A DNA stretch of 64,000 bases from positions 1 to 64,000 of the forward strand of contig DATNEW010000022.1 in assembly GCA_035606695.1 (NCBI GenBank), in the 5' to 3' direction. Positions 25,170-34,010 of the stretch are shown piece after piece. Source of the stretch: Gemmatimonadaceae bacterium (lineage in GTDB: Bacteria; Gemmatimonadota; Gemmatimonadetes; Gemmatimonadales; Gemmatimonadaceae). Both the position numbers and the translations under genes were made by a program. The notes under the pieces are model-generated. The model was not told the DNA's origin. It worked only from the letters and a program-made list of their open reading frames with translations, and did no database searches. Each line of letters starts with the position of its first letter. Positions within the stretch are counted from its first letter, which is position 1.

Positions 25170-27559
25170 TCGGCGCGCTGGCGCTGTTCGCGCAGCTCGC
25201 GATCGTCGCGCACGCGCCGGACAGCGCCGCCGCGTGCGAGGCAATCGAGGTCAGTGTCGCGGTGCGGGCTCCTGGCCGCGTCGCGCCGCAGCTCGTCTCG
25301 CCGTCGTTCTATCCGTTCGACGTGCTCCGGTCGTCCGCCGTGCCGCACGTGACGTACGATCAGAATTCTGTGATTGCCGAATATCGGTATGTGTTGACGA
25401 CGGATCGCATCGGAACGTTCTCGATCGCGCCGTTCGAAGCACGGCTGAACGGTGCGAGCACGCGCTCGCGCCTCGTGCAGATCTCGGTGCGGAGCGGTGC
25501 CCGGGCGAACGTACCGACGGTCGTTGCCCGCGCGCGCATCGACACGAGCCTCGACGTCAATTATCGAGCGCTCACGGTGCCCGAGACCGTCTATGTCGGA
25601 CAGCAGGCGAACTACGAAGTCGCGGTGTTTCTGAATCAAACGGTGCGCGACCGGCTGCGCCGCAACCCCACGTTCTTTCCGCCCGACATGCAGTCGATGC
25701 TCGCCTACGATCTGCCGGCGCGTGGTGAGAGTGCGCACCGGACCGGCGGATCGCACTGCTTCGACGCGCTCGTGTATCAGCGCGCGCTGTTCCCGCTCAT
25801 GCCGGGCCGCTTCGCGATCCCACCGGCGCAACTCGTCTACTCGCTGCCGTTGTCGGCCAGCTTCTTCAGCCGCGAGGAGACGCACGAGCTGCAAACGGAC
25901 AGCACGATCATCGTCGCCGTCGAGCCGCCGCTGAGCGGCCGGCCCGCCGACTACGGCGGCGCGGTCGGCAATCTGCGCCTCGCGGCCAAAGTCGATACGT
26001 CAACGTCGCGCGTCGGCGATCCGGTCGTGCTGACGGTCAGCGTGTCGGGTACGGGAAACGTGAAGCTCTTTCCGCGACCGAACGTCGGCTTGGGCTGGGC
26101 GACGCTCGTCAAAGGCGACGAACGCGTCGACGTGGACACCACCGCGCGCAAGATCGCCGGTTCCAAGGAATTCGATTGGGTGCTGACGCCAAAGATCGCG
26201 GGTGAGCTCGACGTCCCGCCGATTCGCTACAGCTACTTCAATCCCGAAACCCGGCGATACGAAGTCGCGGCCACGAGCACGACGCACATGCATGTGGCGC
26301 CCGGCGCGCTCGCGTCGGCCGATACAGCGCGTACAGAGAATCTGCTGTCGCTGCGCACGCGATACCGCGGCGTCGCGGGCTCGCCGTTGCACGAGCATCC
26401 GGTCTTCTGGGCCGTGCTCGCGCTGTTGCCCGTTCCCGCGCTGACGCTCCGTTCCCGCGATCGTCGCCGGCGCGCGATACCGATGTCGGCGTCAGCGACG
26501 GCGCGACTCGCCACGCTCGCGCGCGAAAGCAATGCGGCGCGCGATCCCTGCGAGGTGCGGCGGACGTTCACGCTCGCCCTTGCGGATCGACTCGGGCTGC
26601 AACCCGAAAGCTTCACGCGCGCCGGCGGGTTGGCGCGCGCGCTTCGCCGGCGCGGTGTCTCGACCGACGTCGCGCTCGATGCCGAACGTTTTCTGCGCGA
26701 GCTCGACGAAGCGGCATTCTCGTCGTCGGGCACGCTTGCGCCCGACGCGGCGGATCGCGCGAGCCGGATCTATCGCACGGTGGATGAGGAAGCATTGCCT
26801 CGCACGCAGATCGCCGCGCCGGTATTCGGGATCATCGTCGCGATTGCCTTGAGCACCGCCGCCGCCGTGCACGCGTTCGACGGCGTGAATGCTCGCCGCC
26901 TCTTCGACGCCGGCGTCAGCGAGTACCAGCAGCACAATTTCGTCGCGGCGCGCGAGTCGTTCATCGCCGCCGCCCGTGCGGAGCCGCGAGCGCCGGACGC
27001 GTGGGCGAACGTCGGCACGGCGTCGTGGGCGGTGGCCGACACCGCGCGCAGCGTTGGCGCATGGCAGCGCGCGCTGCGACTCGAGCCGTTGGCCGCCGAC
27101 CTTCGCGAGCGCGTCGAGCTGGTGCACGCGCTCCCGTGGACGTCCGCCGGGTATGTTCCACCACTGCCGCCCGCATGGGTGTTCGACGTCGCGGCGCTCC
27201 TCTGGTGTCTCGCATGGGGCGCGGCGGCCGTGCGTGCGGCGCGCGGTCAAATCGTCGGCGCACGTGAAACGGTAACGCTCGCCGTGATCGCGGTGCTCGT
27301 CGCGATCGGCGGATTCGCGCTGCAAGAGAAGATGTCCGGCCGCCACGTCGCGGTCATTCGACACACCGCGTCGTTGAGCAGCGACCCCGAGCTCGGCGGG
27401 GATCGCGGCGCAACGGCCATCATCGGCGAAGTGGTGCGTGTCGCCGGCCGACAGGGCGCGTGGACGCGCGTGGTGCTCGACGACGGCCGCGACGGCTGGC
27501 TGGAGAACCCATCGCTGATCTCCCTCGACGCCGTCGACACGTCGGCACTCGCCAATTGA
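25166..27559 (+). CDS. BatD-BatE fusion: oxygen-tolerance beta domains plus TPR and SH3
   Basis: 797 residues. A signal peptide, then BatD-type beta domains (VPETVYVGQQANYEVAVFLNQTVRDRL, VGDPVVLTVSVSGTGNVKLF, KEFDWVLTPKIAGELDVPPI) up to about residue 400, a membrane segment, a cytoplasmic helical stretch, another membrane segment, then BatE features: TPR (GVSEYQQHNFVAARESFIAAARAEPRAPDAWANVGTASW), two membrane helices and a C-terminal SH3-like domain (IIGEVVRVAGRQGAWTRVVLDDGRDGWLENPSL). GTG 25166 overlaps the previous stop. Last gene of the Bat operon; mutL follows after 32 bases. Confidence 0.88.
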   Translation: MIGALALFAQLAIVAHAPDSAAACEAIEVSVAVRAPGRVAPQLVSPSFYPFDVLRSSAVPHVTYDQNSVIAEYRYVLTTDRIGTFSIAPFEARLNGASTRSRLVQISVRSGARANVPTVVARARIDTSLDVNYRALTVPETVYVGQQANYEVAVFLNQTVRDRLRRNPTFFPPDMQSMLAYDLPARGESAHRTGGSHCFDALVYQRALFPLMPGRFAIPPAQLVYSLPLSASFFSREETHELQTDSTIIVAVEPPLSGRPADYGGAVGNLRLAAKVDTSTSRVGDPVVLTVSVSGTGNVKLFPRPNVGLGWATLVKGDERVDVDTTARKIAGSKEFDWVLTPKIAGELDVPPIRYSYFNPETRRYEVAATSTTHMHVAPGALASADTARTENLLSLRTRYRGVAGSPLHEHPVFWAVLALLPVPALTLRSRDRRRRAIPMSASATARLATLARESNAARDPCEVRRTFTLALADRLGLQPESFTRAGGLARALRRRGVSTDVALDAERFLRELDEAAFSSSGTLAPDAADRASRIYRTVDEEALPRTQIAAPVFGIIVAIALSTAAAVHAFDGVNARRLFDAGVSEYQQHNFVAARESFIAAARAEPRAPDAWANVGTASWAVADTARSVGAWQRALRLEPLAADLRERVELVHALPWTSAGYVPPLPPAWVFDVAALLWCLAWGAAAVRAARGQIVGARETVTLAVIAVLVAIGGFALQEKMSGRHVAVIRHTASLSSDPELGGDRGATAIIGEVVRVAGRQGAWTRVVLDDGRDGWLENPSLISLDAVDTSALAN

Positions 27560-27591
27560 CCGAGCGCGCGCCGCACCGGTAGCTTTGCGCG

Positions 27592-29370
27592 GTGTCCGCC
27601 GCGCCGCAGTCTCCGCCAGCTTCGCCGAACTCGCGCATCGCCGTTCTGCCGAGTGCCGTCGCCGATCAAATCGCGGCGGGCGAGGTGGTGGAACGTCCGG
27701 CGTCCGTCGTGAAGGAGCTCGTCGAGAACGCGCTCGACGCGGGCGCGCACGCCGTCGATCTCGCGATCGAAGATGGCGGCCGACAGACCATTCGCGTGAG
27801 CGACGACGGCAGCGGCATGTCGCGCGAAGACGCGGTGCTCTCGATCGAGCGTCACGCCACGTCGAAGATTCGGAGCGCGCACGATCTCGTCGGCGTGCGG
27901 AGCTTCGGGTTCCGCGGCGAAGCGCTTGCCGCGATTTCGTCGGTATCGCAGCTCGAGCTGGAAACCGCGACCGATGACGGCGCGGGTACGCTCGTGCGTG
28001 TCGAGGGCGGACATGTGCGCGAAGTGACCGACGCCGCACGCCGGCGCGGAACGACCGTCCGCGTCGCGCGGCTGTTCTACAACGCGCCGGCGCGCCAGAA
28101 ATTCCTGCGCGGCGCGCGCTCGGAGTGGCGCGCGATTCTCGACGTCGTCGGCACGATGGCGCTCGCTCGGCGCGACGTGCGTCTCGATGTTTCGCACGAC
28201 GGCAAGCCGATGCTCAATCTCCCGGCCGCCGCCTCGCTGCGCGATCGACTGGCCGCGATTCACGGCGGCAGCGTCGCCGGACGATTGCTCGGCGTCGACG
28301 AGGTGAGCGGGACGACGCACGTGGCGGGACTCGTCGAGCGACCGGCCGACGTCGGCACGGCGACGCGGCGGATCTTTCTCTCGGTGAACGGCCGCGCGGT
28401 GCGCGACATCGGTATCGTGCGCGCCGCGGAAGCCGCGTATCGCTCGACGATTCCAGGCGGCGTGCGTCCGACTCTGTTTCTCGAAGTCGTCGTCGCGGCA
28501 GACATGGTGGACGTGAACGTGCATCCCGCGAAAGCTGAAGTACGATTCCGCGATCGCTGGCAGGTCGAGCAGACCGTCGAACGCGCGGTGCGCCGCGCAC
28601 TCGGCACCTTCGACGCGGGGGCGACGTTCGGTCGGAGCGTGTGGCCCGCCGCCCTCGCCGGCACCGCCCCGGCTCCCGCGGAACCGGTCGACGTCGAGTC
28701 GCTCCAGCCGACGACGACGACGAGCGACGGATTGTTCGCCGCGTCTGATTCCGCGTCGGCGTCCGCGGCCGCGCTGCCTGAAGCGTCGCGCCCTGTCTCC
28801 GACATTCCTCCGCTCATTCAGCTGCAGCGGACCTATCTGATGTTCGAGCACGAACACGGTGTCGTGCTCATCGATCAGCATTCCGCGCACGAACGCGTGC
28901 TGTTCGAGCAGTTCATGAGAACACTCGAATGTGGCGAGCAGCCGTCGCAGCGATTGCTCTTTCCGATGACGCTGCACCTGGGGCCCGCTGAGAGCGAAGC
29001 GTTCGAGACACATCGCGAGCTCTTCGAGCGGTTGGGGTTCGAGATCGAGGGCTTTGGCGGGCACACGCTCATCGTGCGGGCCGTGCCGATGCCGCATCCA
29101 CGCTTCGATCCCGAACGCTGTCTGCGCGAAACGCTCGCGACGCTCACCGGCGATCGCGAGACGGGAGCGCATGCGCGCCATGAACGACTCGCCGCGACGG
29201 TCGCGTGCAAGGCGGCGATCAAGGCGGGCGACTCGCTGTCGCCGGGAGAGATGCGCGCGCTGTTCGTCGCGCTGCGCGATACGACGCTTCCCGCGCACGA
29301 CGTGCATGGCCGCGCGACGATCGTGCAACTCACGTGGGACGAGATTGAGCGACGCTTCGGCCGCAAATAA
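27592..29370 (+). CDS. mutL: DNA mismatch repair protein MutL
   Basis: 592 residues. The GHKL ATPase domain is complete: VADQIAAGEVVERPASVVKELVENALDAGA, DDGSGM, GFRGEALAAIS, KFLRGARSEW. The C-terminal dimerisation domain carries the endonuclease metal motif as DQHSAHERVLFE near residue 428 and ACKAAIKAGDSL. The usual final motif C-P-H-G-R-P reads D-V-H-G-R-A here, so one metal ligand (Cys) is absent. It couples MutS mismatch recognition to strand incision. GTG start. No mutS in the window. Its end overlaps miaA. Confidence 0.94.
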   Translation: MSAAPQSPPASPNSRIAVLPSAVADQIAAGEVVERPASVVKELVENALDAGAHAVDLAIEDGGRQTIRVSDDGSGMSREDAVLSIERHATSKIRSAHDLVGVRSFGFRGEALAAISSVSQLELETATDDGAGTLVRVEGGHVREVTDAARRRGTTVRVARLFYNAPARQKFLRGARSEWRAILDVVGTMALARRDVRLDVSHDGKPMLNLPAAASLRDRLAAIHGGSVAGRLLGVDEVSGTTHVAGLVERPADVGTATRRIFLSVNGRAVRDIGIVRAAEAAYRSTIPGGVRPTLFLEVVVAADMVDVNVHPAKAEVRFRDRWQVEQTVERAVRRALGTFDAGATFGRSVWPAALAGTAPAPAEPVDVESLQPTTTTSDGLFAASDSASASAAALPEASRPVSDIPPLIQLQRTYLMFEHEHGVVLIDQHSAHERVLFEQFMRTLECGEQPSQRLLFPMTLHLGPAESEAFETHRELFERLGFEIEGFGGHTLIVRAVPMPHPRFDPERCLRETLATLTGDRETGAHARHERLAATVACKAAIKAGDSLSPGEMRALFVALRDTTLPAHDVHGRATIVQLTWDEIERRFGRK

Positions 29371-30283
29371 CTCGACCGACCGCGGTGACGTGCTCGTCAT
29401 TTGCGGACCGACGGCGGCGGGGAAGACCGCGATCGCGCTCCGGCTCGCCGAGGAGACGCCGTCGCTCGTCGTGAGCGCCGATTCGCGCCAGGTATATCGC
29501 GGCTTCGACGTCGGCACCGCGAAGCCGACGCGCGAAGAGCTCGCCGGTGTCCCGCACCGCGGCATCGACGTCGCCAACCCAACCTCGCGCTACACGGCCG
29601 CACTCTGGGCACAGCGCGCGGACGCATGGATCGCCGAGGCGATCGCGGAGGGACGGCGGCCAATCGTCGTCGGCGGTACGGGACTCTACGTGCGCGCGTT
29701 GTTCGAGGGCTTGTTCGAGGAGCCACCGCTCGACGTCGAACGCCGCCGCCGGCTCGAGGCAATCATCGGCGCGTTGCCTGTCGACGAACTGCGCCGTTGG
29801 GCGATGCAACTCGATCCCGGCCGCGCGCATCTCGGACGCACGCAACTGCTGCGGTCGATCGAGATCGCGCTCCTCACCGGACGCCGGCTGAGCGAATTGC
29901 ATCGCGAGCGGCCGCGGTCGACCCGTTGGCGCCCGCGCTATCTTGTGGTGGATCCCGGCCCCGCGCTCGCCGACCGAATTGGTGCGCGCATCGACGAGAT
30001 GCTCGATCACGGCTGGCCAGACGAGGTGCGGCGCTTGATGCAGACGATTCCGGCGGACGCGCCGGCCTGGAACGCGACCGGATACGACGTCGTGCGACGG
30101 TTGGTGCGCGGCGAGCTGACTCGCGACGCGGCGCGCAATCAGATCCTGATCGATACGCGACAGTACGCCAAGCGGCAGCGCACGTGGTTTCGGCATCAGC
30201 TGCCCGAAGGCTCGGTCACGCGCGTGAACCCGCTCACCGACGGTTGGCGCGCGATCGTGCGCGAGTGGAGCCGCCCCAAGTGA
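29345..30283 (+). CDS. miaA: tRNA dimethylallyltransferase MiaA
   Basis: Adds a dimethylallyl group to A37 of tRNAs reading UNN codons. 312 residues. P-loop CGPTAAGKTAIALRLA, then VVSADSRQVYRGFDVGTAKP with the catalytic Asp, IVVGGTGLYVRAL and the C-terminal NATGYDVV and YAKRQRTWFRHQ. I chose TTG 29345, which overlaps mutL by 26 bases and has a GGGACGAG-like site; GTG 29390 would start right at the P-loop and is less likely. mutL-miaA adjacency is widely conserved. The stop overlaps bshA as GTGA. Confidence 0.93.
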   Translation: MSDASAANNSTDRGDVLVICGPTAAGKTAIALRLAEETPSLVVSADSRQVYRGFDVGTAKPTREELAGVPHRGIDVANPTSRYTAALWAQRADAWIAEAIAEGRRPIVVGGTGLYVRALFEGLFEEPPLDVERRRRLEAIIGALPVDELRRWAMQLDPGRAHLGRTQLLRSIEIALLTGRRLSELHRERPRSTRWRPRYLVVDPGPALADRIGARIDEMLDHGWPDEVRRLMQTIPADAPAWNATGYDVVRRLVRGELTRDAARNQILIDTRQYAKRQRTWFRHQLPEGSVTRVNPLTDGWRAIVREWSRPK

Positions 30284-31461
30284 AGATCGGCATCACGTGC
30301 TATCCCACGTACGGCGGTTCAGGCGCGCTCGCGACCGAGCTGGGCATCGCGCTCGCCCGGCGCGGACACGAGATTCACTTCATCACCTACGCGCAGCCGT
30401 TCCGGCTGCCGGCATTCTCGCCGCGCATCTACTTCCACGAAGTGGACGTCGGACGCTATCCGCTGTTCGAGTATCCACCCTACGACCTCGCGCTCGCGGT
30501 GCGCATGCACGAGGTGGTGCTCGATCACGGGCTCGACCTGTTGCATTGCCACTATGCCATTCCGCACGCCACGAGCGCGTGGATCGCGAAGGAAATGCTG
30601 CGGACGGCGCGGCCGGACATTCGCGTCGTCACGACGCTGCACGGCACGGACATCACGATCGTCGGCCAGGATCCGTCGTTTCGGCCGATTACAAAATTCT
30701 CAATAGAAAAGTCTGATGGCCTGACCGCGGTGTCGCGCTATCTGCAGACCGAGACGCTCACCACGTTCGGGTGCACGGCCTGCCGCATCGAGGTCATTCC
30801 CAACTTCGTCGATCCCGAGATCTACGACCGCACGCGCTATACCTCGATCCTCGACGAACAGGTCTCGTCCGAGACGCGCGTGCTCATGCACGTCTCGAAC
30901 TTCCGCCCCGTCAAGCGCGTGCGCGACGTCGTGAAGATCTTTCACCGCGTCCAGGAACAACTGCCCGCGGTGCTCCTCATGGTCGGCGACGGCCCCGACC
31001 GCGTGGACGCCGAAGCCGAAGCCCGCGAGCTCGGCGTCCACGAAAAAGTCTTCTTCCTCGGCAAGATCGACGCGGTCGCGCCGCTCCTTGCCGGCGCCGA
31101 TCTGTTCCTGCTGCCGTCGAAGAGCGAGTCGTTCGGCTTGAGCGCGCTCGAAGCGCTGGCGTCCGGCGTGCCGGTCATCGGCTCGAATACCGGCGGGCTG
31201 CCCGAAGTCGTGAAGCAGAATGAGACCGGCGTGTTGTGCGAGGTCGGCGACGTCGAAGGGATGGCGGCCGCCGCGATCGACATCCTGCGCGACGAGCCGC
31301 GCTGGCGCGCCATGAGCTACGCCGGCGCCGCCGACGCGCGCGCACGGTTTTCGCTCGACGCGATCGTCGCCGAATACGAAGCCTTCTACGAACACGCCTT
31401 GTCTCTGCCGTCGCTCACGCAACGCGCCGGCAGCCCCGACCCCCGACCCACGCCGACGTGA
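30280..31461 (+). CDS. bshA: N-acetyl-alpha-D-glucosaminyl L-malate synthase BshA
   Basis: First step of bacillithiol synthesis: UDP-GlcNAc + L-malate to GlcNAc-malate. 393 residues, GT4 glycosyltransferase with two Rossmann domains. The BshA hallmark KIGITCYPTYGGSGALATELG opens the protein; HCHYAIPHATSAW, TTLHGTDITIVGQD, FRPVKRV and the donor-site KSESFGLSALEALASGVPVIGSNTGGLPEV follow. This makes bacillithiol the probable low-molecular-weight thiol of the organism. bshB and bshC are not in the window. GTG start overlaps miaA, stop overlaps uppP. Confidence 0.92.
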   Translation: MKIGITCYPTYGGSGALATELGIALARRGHEIHFITYAQPFRLPAFSPRIYFHEVDVGRYPLFEYPPYDLALAVRMHEVVLDHGLDLLHCHYAIPHATSAWIAKEMLRTARPDIRVVTTLHGTDITIVGQDPSFRPITKFSIEKSDGLTAVSRYLQTETLTTFGCTACRIEVIPNFVDPEIYDRTRYTSILDEQVSSETRVLMHVSNFRPVKRVRDVVKIFHRVQEQLPAVLLMVGDGPDRVDAEAEARELGVHEKVFFLGKIDAVAPLLAGADLFLLPSKSESFGLSALEALASGVPVIGSNTGGLPEVVKQNETGVLCEVGDVEGMAAAAIDILRDEPRWRAMSYAGAADARARFSLDAIVAEYEAFYEHALSLPSLTQRAGSPDPRPTPT

Positions 31462-32288
31462 CGATCCCGCCGCCGCACCTCCTGCAAGCCATTCCCGCCG
31501 CGCCCGCCGTTGCCGCGACCACGCTGTCGATCGGGCAATCGATCATGCTCGGCATCGTCGAAGGGATCACCGAATTCCTGCCGGTCTCGTCCACCGCGCA
31601 TCTCATTCTCGCGACCAACGCGCTGCGATTGGCCGAGACGGAATTCATGAAGAGCTTTCAGATCATCATTCAGTTCGGCGCCATCCTGTCGGTCGTGATC
31701 CTGTACTGGCAGAAGTTCCTGAACATCGAGGTACTGAAGAAGCTCGTCGTGGCCTTCATCCCGACGGGCATCATTGGATTGACGGTTTATAAAATCCTCA
31801 AGCAATATCTTCTGGGAAACATTCACGTCATCCTGACGTCGCTGCTCGTGGGCGGCATCATCCTCATCATCTTCGAGCGCTTCAGCAAGCGCGAAGAGAC
31901 GGACGTGGATTTCTCCGAGATCACGTATGGCCGTGCGCTGCTGATCGGTCTCTTCCAGGCGATCGCGATCGTGCCCGGCGTCTCGCGCTCCGCCGCGACG
32001 ATCGTCGGCGGCATGGTGCTGGGCATCAGCAAGCGCACGATCGTCGAGTTCTCGTTCATGCTCGCCGTGCCCACCATGCTTGCCGCCAGCGGCCTCGAGC
32101 TCCTCAAGAACCATTCGGCCGTCTCCGAGAACATTCCCGCGCTCGCGGTGGGGTTCATTATCAGTTTCCTCATGGCCATCGTCGCGATCAAGTCGTTCCT
32201 GGCCTACCTGAAGAAGCGGGATTTCCGCGCGTTCGGCTGGTATCGCGTCGTGCTGGCGATCGTGTACTTCTTCGTGTTCGTGCGGTAA
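31458..32288 (+). CDS. uppP: Undecaprenyl-diphosphatase UppP/BacA
   Basis: Recycles the lipid carrier by dephosphorylating undecaprenyl diphosphate on the outer face of the membrane; it also gives bacitracin tolerance. 276 residues, about eight membrane segments. Signature motifs GIVEGITEFLPVSSTAHL and IVPGVSRSAATIVGGM are intact. GTG 31458 overlaps the bshA stop; the first 20 residues (TIPPPHLLQAIPAAPAVAA) are not conserved, so a start nearer LSIGQSIMLG is possible but there is no suitable codon with a better site. Confidence 0.93.
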   Translation: MTIPPPHLLQAIPAAPAVAATTLSIGQSIMLGIVEGITEFLPVSSTAHLILATNALRLAETEFMKSFQIIIQFGAILSVVILYWQKFLNIEVLKKLVVAFIPTGIIGLTVYKILKQYLLGNIHVILTSLLVGGIILIIFERFSKREETDVDFSEITYGRALLIGLFQAIAIVPGVSRSAATIVGGMVLGISKRTIVEFSFMLAVPTMLAASGLELLKNHSAVSENIPALAVGFIISFLMAIVAIKSFLAYLKKRDFRAFGWYRVVLAIVYFFVFVR

Positions 32289-32308
32289 ACACCGGTGAAG
32301 CGTCGCCG

Positions 32309-33037
32309 TTGACCGACTCACCATCGCCGATCTTTCTTCCCGAAGTCACGTCCACGCTCGACGTCGCGCACGACCTCGCGGCGAAGGGCGCGGCGCCTGG
32401 TACGCTGATCGTTGCCGACAGGCAAACCGCCGGGCGGGGGCGCATGGGGCGAAGCTGGCGCTCCGAACCGGGCGCCGGCATCTGGTTGACGCTCATCGAG
32501 CGTCCGTGCGATGCGTCGGCGCTCGAGGTACTGTCGTTGCGCGTGGGACTCGCGCTCGCGCCCGCGCTCGATGCATTCGCCGAGTCGAGTGTTCGGCTCA
32601 AATGGCCGAACGATCTCTACGTGGCCGATCGCAAGCTTGCCGGAATTCTCATCGAAGCCCGGTGGCGGGACGCCAAGCCGGAGTGGATCGCGATCGGCGT
32701 CGGCATCAACCTGCGTCCGCCGGCGAGCGAACCCCGGGCCGGCGGTCTGCGCGACGGTGTCACGCGCGACGATGTCCTCGCGCGCATCGTCGCGCCGCTC
32801 CGTGCGGCCGCGGCGTGCACAGGTCGGCTCAGCGACGATGAACTCTCGGCGTTCGCCGCGCGCGATCTGGCGCGCGATCGCCGGTGCGTCGAGCCCGTGG
32901 CCGGCGTGGTGCGTGGCATCGACGCGAGCGGAGCGCTCGTGGTCGACGTAGCTTTGTCGGAGACCGGACCGGCGCAGGTCACGACGGTGCGCGCCGGATC
33001 GCTCGTGCTCGCGGAAGCCGTGAAGGAGAACTCGTGA
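32309..33037 (+). CDS. birA: Biotin--[acetyl-CoA-carboxylase] ligase BirA (no HTH domain)
   Basis: Attaches biotin to the carboxyl carrier protein via biotinyl-AMP. 242 residues. Catalytic motif GRGRMGRSWRSEPGAGIWL, then RLKWPNDLYVADRKLAGILIEA and IGVGINLRPP, followed by a short C-terminal SH3-like domain. There is no N-terminal winged helix, so it cannot repress a biotin operon like E. coli BirA. TTG 32309 is the only start that keeps the PEVTSTLDVAH opening. It overlaps coaX as GTGA. Confidence 0.92.
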   Translation: MTDSPSPIFLPEVTSTLDVAHDLAAKGAAPGTLIVADRQTAGRGRMGRSWRSEPGAGIWLTLIERPCDASALEVLSLRVGLALAPALDAFAESSVRLKWPNDLYVADRKLAGILIEARWRDAKPEWIAIGVGINLRPPASEPRAGGLRDGVTRDDVLARIVAPLRAAAACTGRLSDDELSAFAARDLARDRRCVEPVAGVVRGIDASGALVVDVALSETGPAQVTTVRAGSLVLAEAVKENS

Positions 33038-33816
33038 TCCTGGTTTTCGACGTCGGCAATACGGAGTTGACGATCGGCCTGTTCAGCGAGGCCGATCTGC
33101 GCGGGCATTGGCGCATCATGACCGACGTCGCGCGCACGCCCGACGAATTCGGCATTCTGCTGCGGTCGCTGCTCGCGGCCAGCGAGTTCACGCCGGACAT
33201 GGTCGACGGCGTCGCGATTGGGTCCGTCGTGCCGCGCGTGACGGGCTCGTTGGCCGAGTCGTGCCGCCAATACTTCGGCGTCGGCGAGCCGCTGATCATC
33301 GACGCGCGCGCGAAGCTGCCGATCACGCTCGACGTCGACGAGCCGATGACCGTCGGCGCCGACCGGTTGATCAACACGCTCGCCGCGAGCCGGATCTTTG
33401 CGTGCGATGCGATCGTCGTGGACATGGGCACCGCGATGACCTTCGACTGCATTACCGCGGAGGGGGTTTTCCTGGGCGGCGTGATCGCGCCGGGCGTGAT
33501 GACGGCGTCGGAGACGCTGACGCGCCGGACGTCGAAGCTGCCGGCGACGGAGCTCGAGATTCCGTCGCGCGTGATCGGCCGTCGTACCGAGGAATGCATT
33601 CGCGCGGGCGTGATGTTCGGCGCCGCGGAGGCGATCGACGGCATCGTCCGCCGCATTCGGGCCGAGTGGCCTCGTCTGTCGGAACCGATGGTGATCGCGA
33701 CGGGCGGGTTCGCGGAGACGATGGCGAAGCTGTGCACGTCCTTCGATCGGGTCGAGCCGTATCTGACGCTGCAGGGGCTTCAGATCGCGCACACGCTGCT
33801 GAGGGGCTCAGACTGA
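33034..33816 (+). CDS. coaX: Type III pantothenate kinase CoaX
   Basis: First step of CoA synthesis, K+- or NH4+-dependent and not feedback-inhibited by CoA. 260 residues, ASKHA fold. Phosphate 1 motif VFDVGNTELTIGLF, PITLDVDEPMTVGADRLINTLAA, the phosphate 2 motif VVDMGTAMTFDCI and GVIAPGVMTASETL are all present. GTG 33034 has AAGGAG (33023-33028) five bases upstream. The birA-coaX pair is a common arrangement. Confidence 0.95.
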   Translation: MILVFDVGNTELTIGLFSEADLRGHWRIMTDVARTPDEFGILLRSLLAASEFTPDMVDGVAIGSVVPRVTGSLAESCRQYFGVGEPLIIDARAKLPITLDVDEPMTVGADRLINTLAASRIFACDAIVVDMGTAMTFDCITAEGVFLGGVIAPGVMTASETLTRRTSKLPATELEIPSRVIGRRTEECIRAGVMFGAAEAIDGIVRRIRAEWPRLSEPMVIATGGFAETMAKLCTSFDRVEPYLTLQGLQIAHTLLRGSD

Positions 33817-33836
33817 TCCGTCGCGGCTGTGGTTAT

Positions 33837-33865
33837 CGTAAGTAACATTATGATAAATACTTACG
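33837..33865. promoter_or_regulatory. 8-bp AT-rich inverted repeat upstream of groESL
   Basis: CGTAAGTA (33837-33844) and TACTTACG (33858-33865) are perfect complements with a 13-base AT-rich centre, 27 bases before the groES -35 box. This is much more AT-rich than its surroundings. It could be a binding site for a second regulator or a weak coaX terminator; no T-run follows. Confidence 0.5.
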
Positions 33866-33892
33866 CAGACACGGTCACGACTGGCGGAGGCC

Positions 33893-33921
33893 TTGACGGT
33901 CGCCCCGGACCCGCGTAGAAT
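33893..33921 (+). promoter_or_regulatory. Vegetative promoter of groES-groEL
   Basis: -35 TTGACG (33893-33898), a 17-base spacer, -10 TAGAAT (33916-33921). Transcription should start near 33929, directly at the CIRCE operator. Confidence 0.88.
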
Positions 33922-33930
33922 TCGATTCTG

Positions 33931-33957
33931 TTAGCACTCCCCGCTGGTGAGTGCTAA
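33931..33957. promoter_or_regulatory. CIRCE operator (HrcA binding site)
   Basis: TTAGCACTC (33931-33939), 9 bases, GAGTGCTAA (33949-33957): an exact match to the CIRCE consensus. HrcA bound here represses groESL until heat or misfolding titrates GroEL. hrcA itself is outside the window. Confidence 0.97.
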
Positions 33958-34010
33958 CCATTCGTTCTCATCGATTTTCACCGCAGCGATAGACAGGAGG
34001 CGCATTCCGT

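Noticed and set aside
27247-29577. A 776-codon open frame on the minus strand opposite mutL
   Set aside because: It is the antisense shadow of mutL in a high-GC genome: Arg/Ala/His-rich, no domain pattern, while the plus strand encodes every MutL motif.
33817-33892. Terminator for coaX at the AT-rich dyad
   Set aside because: The dyad has a 13-base loop, only 8 bp of AT-rich stem and no T-run, so it is a poor terminator; kept as a possible regulatory site instead.
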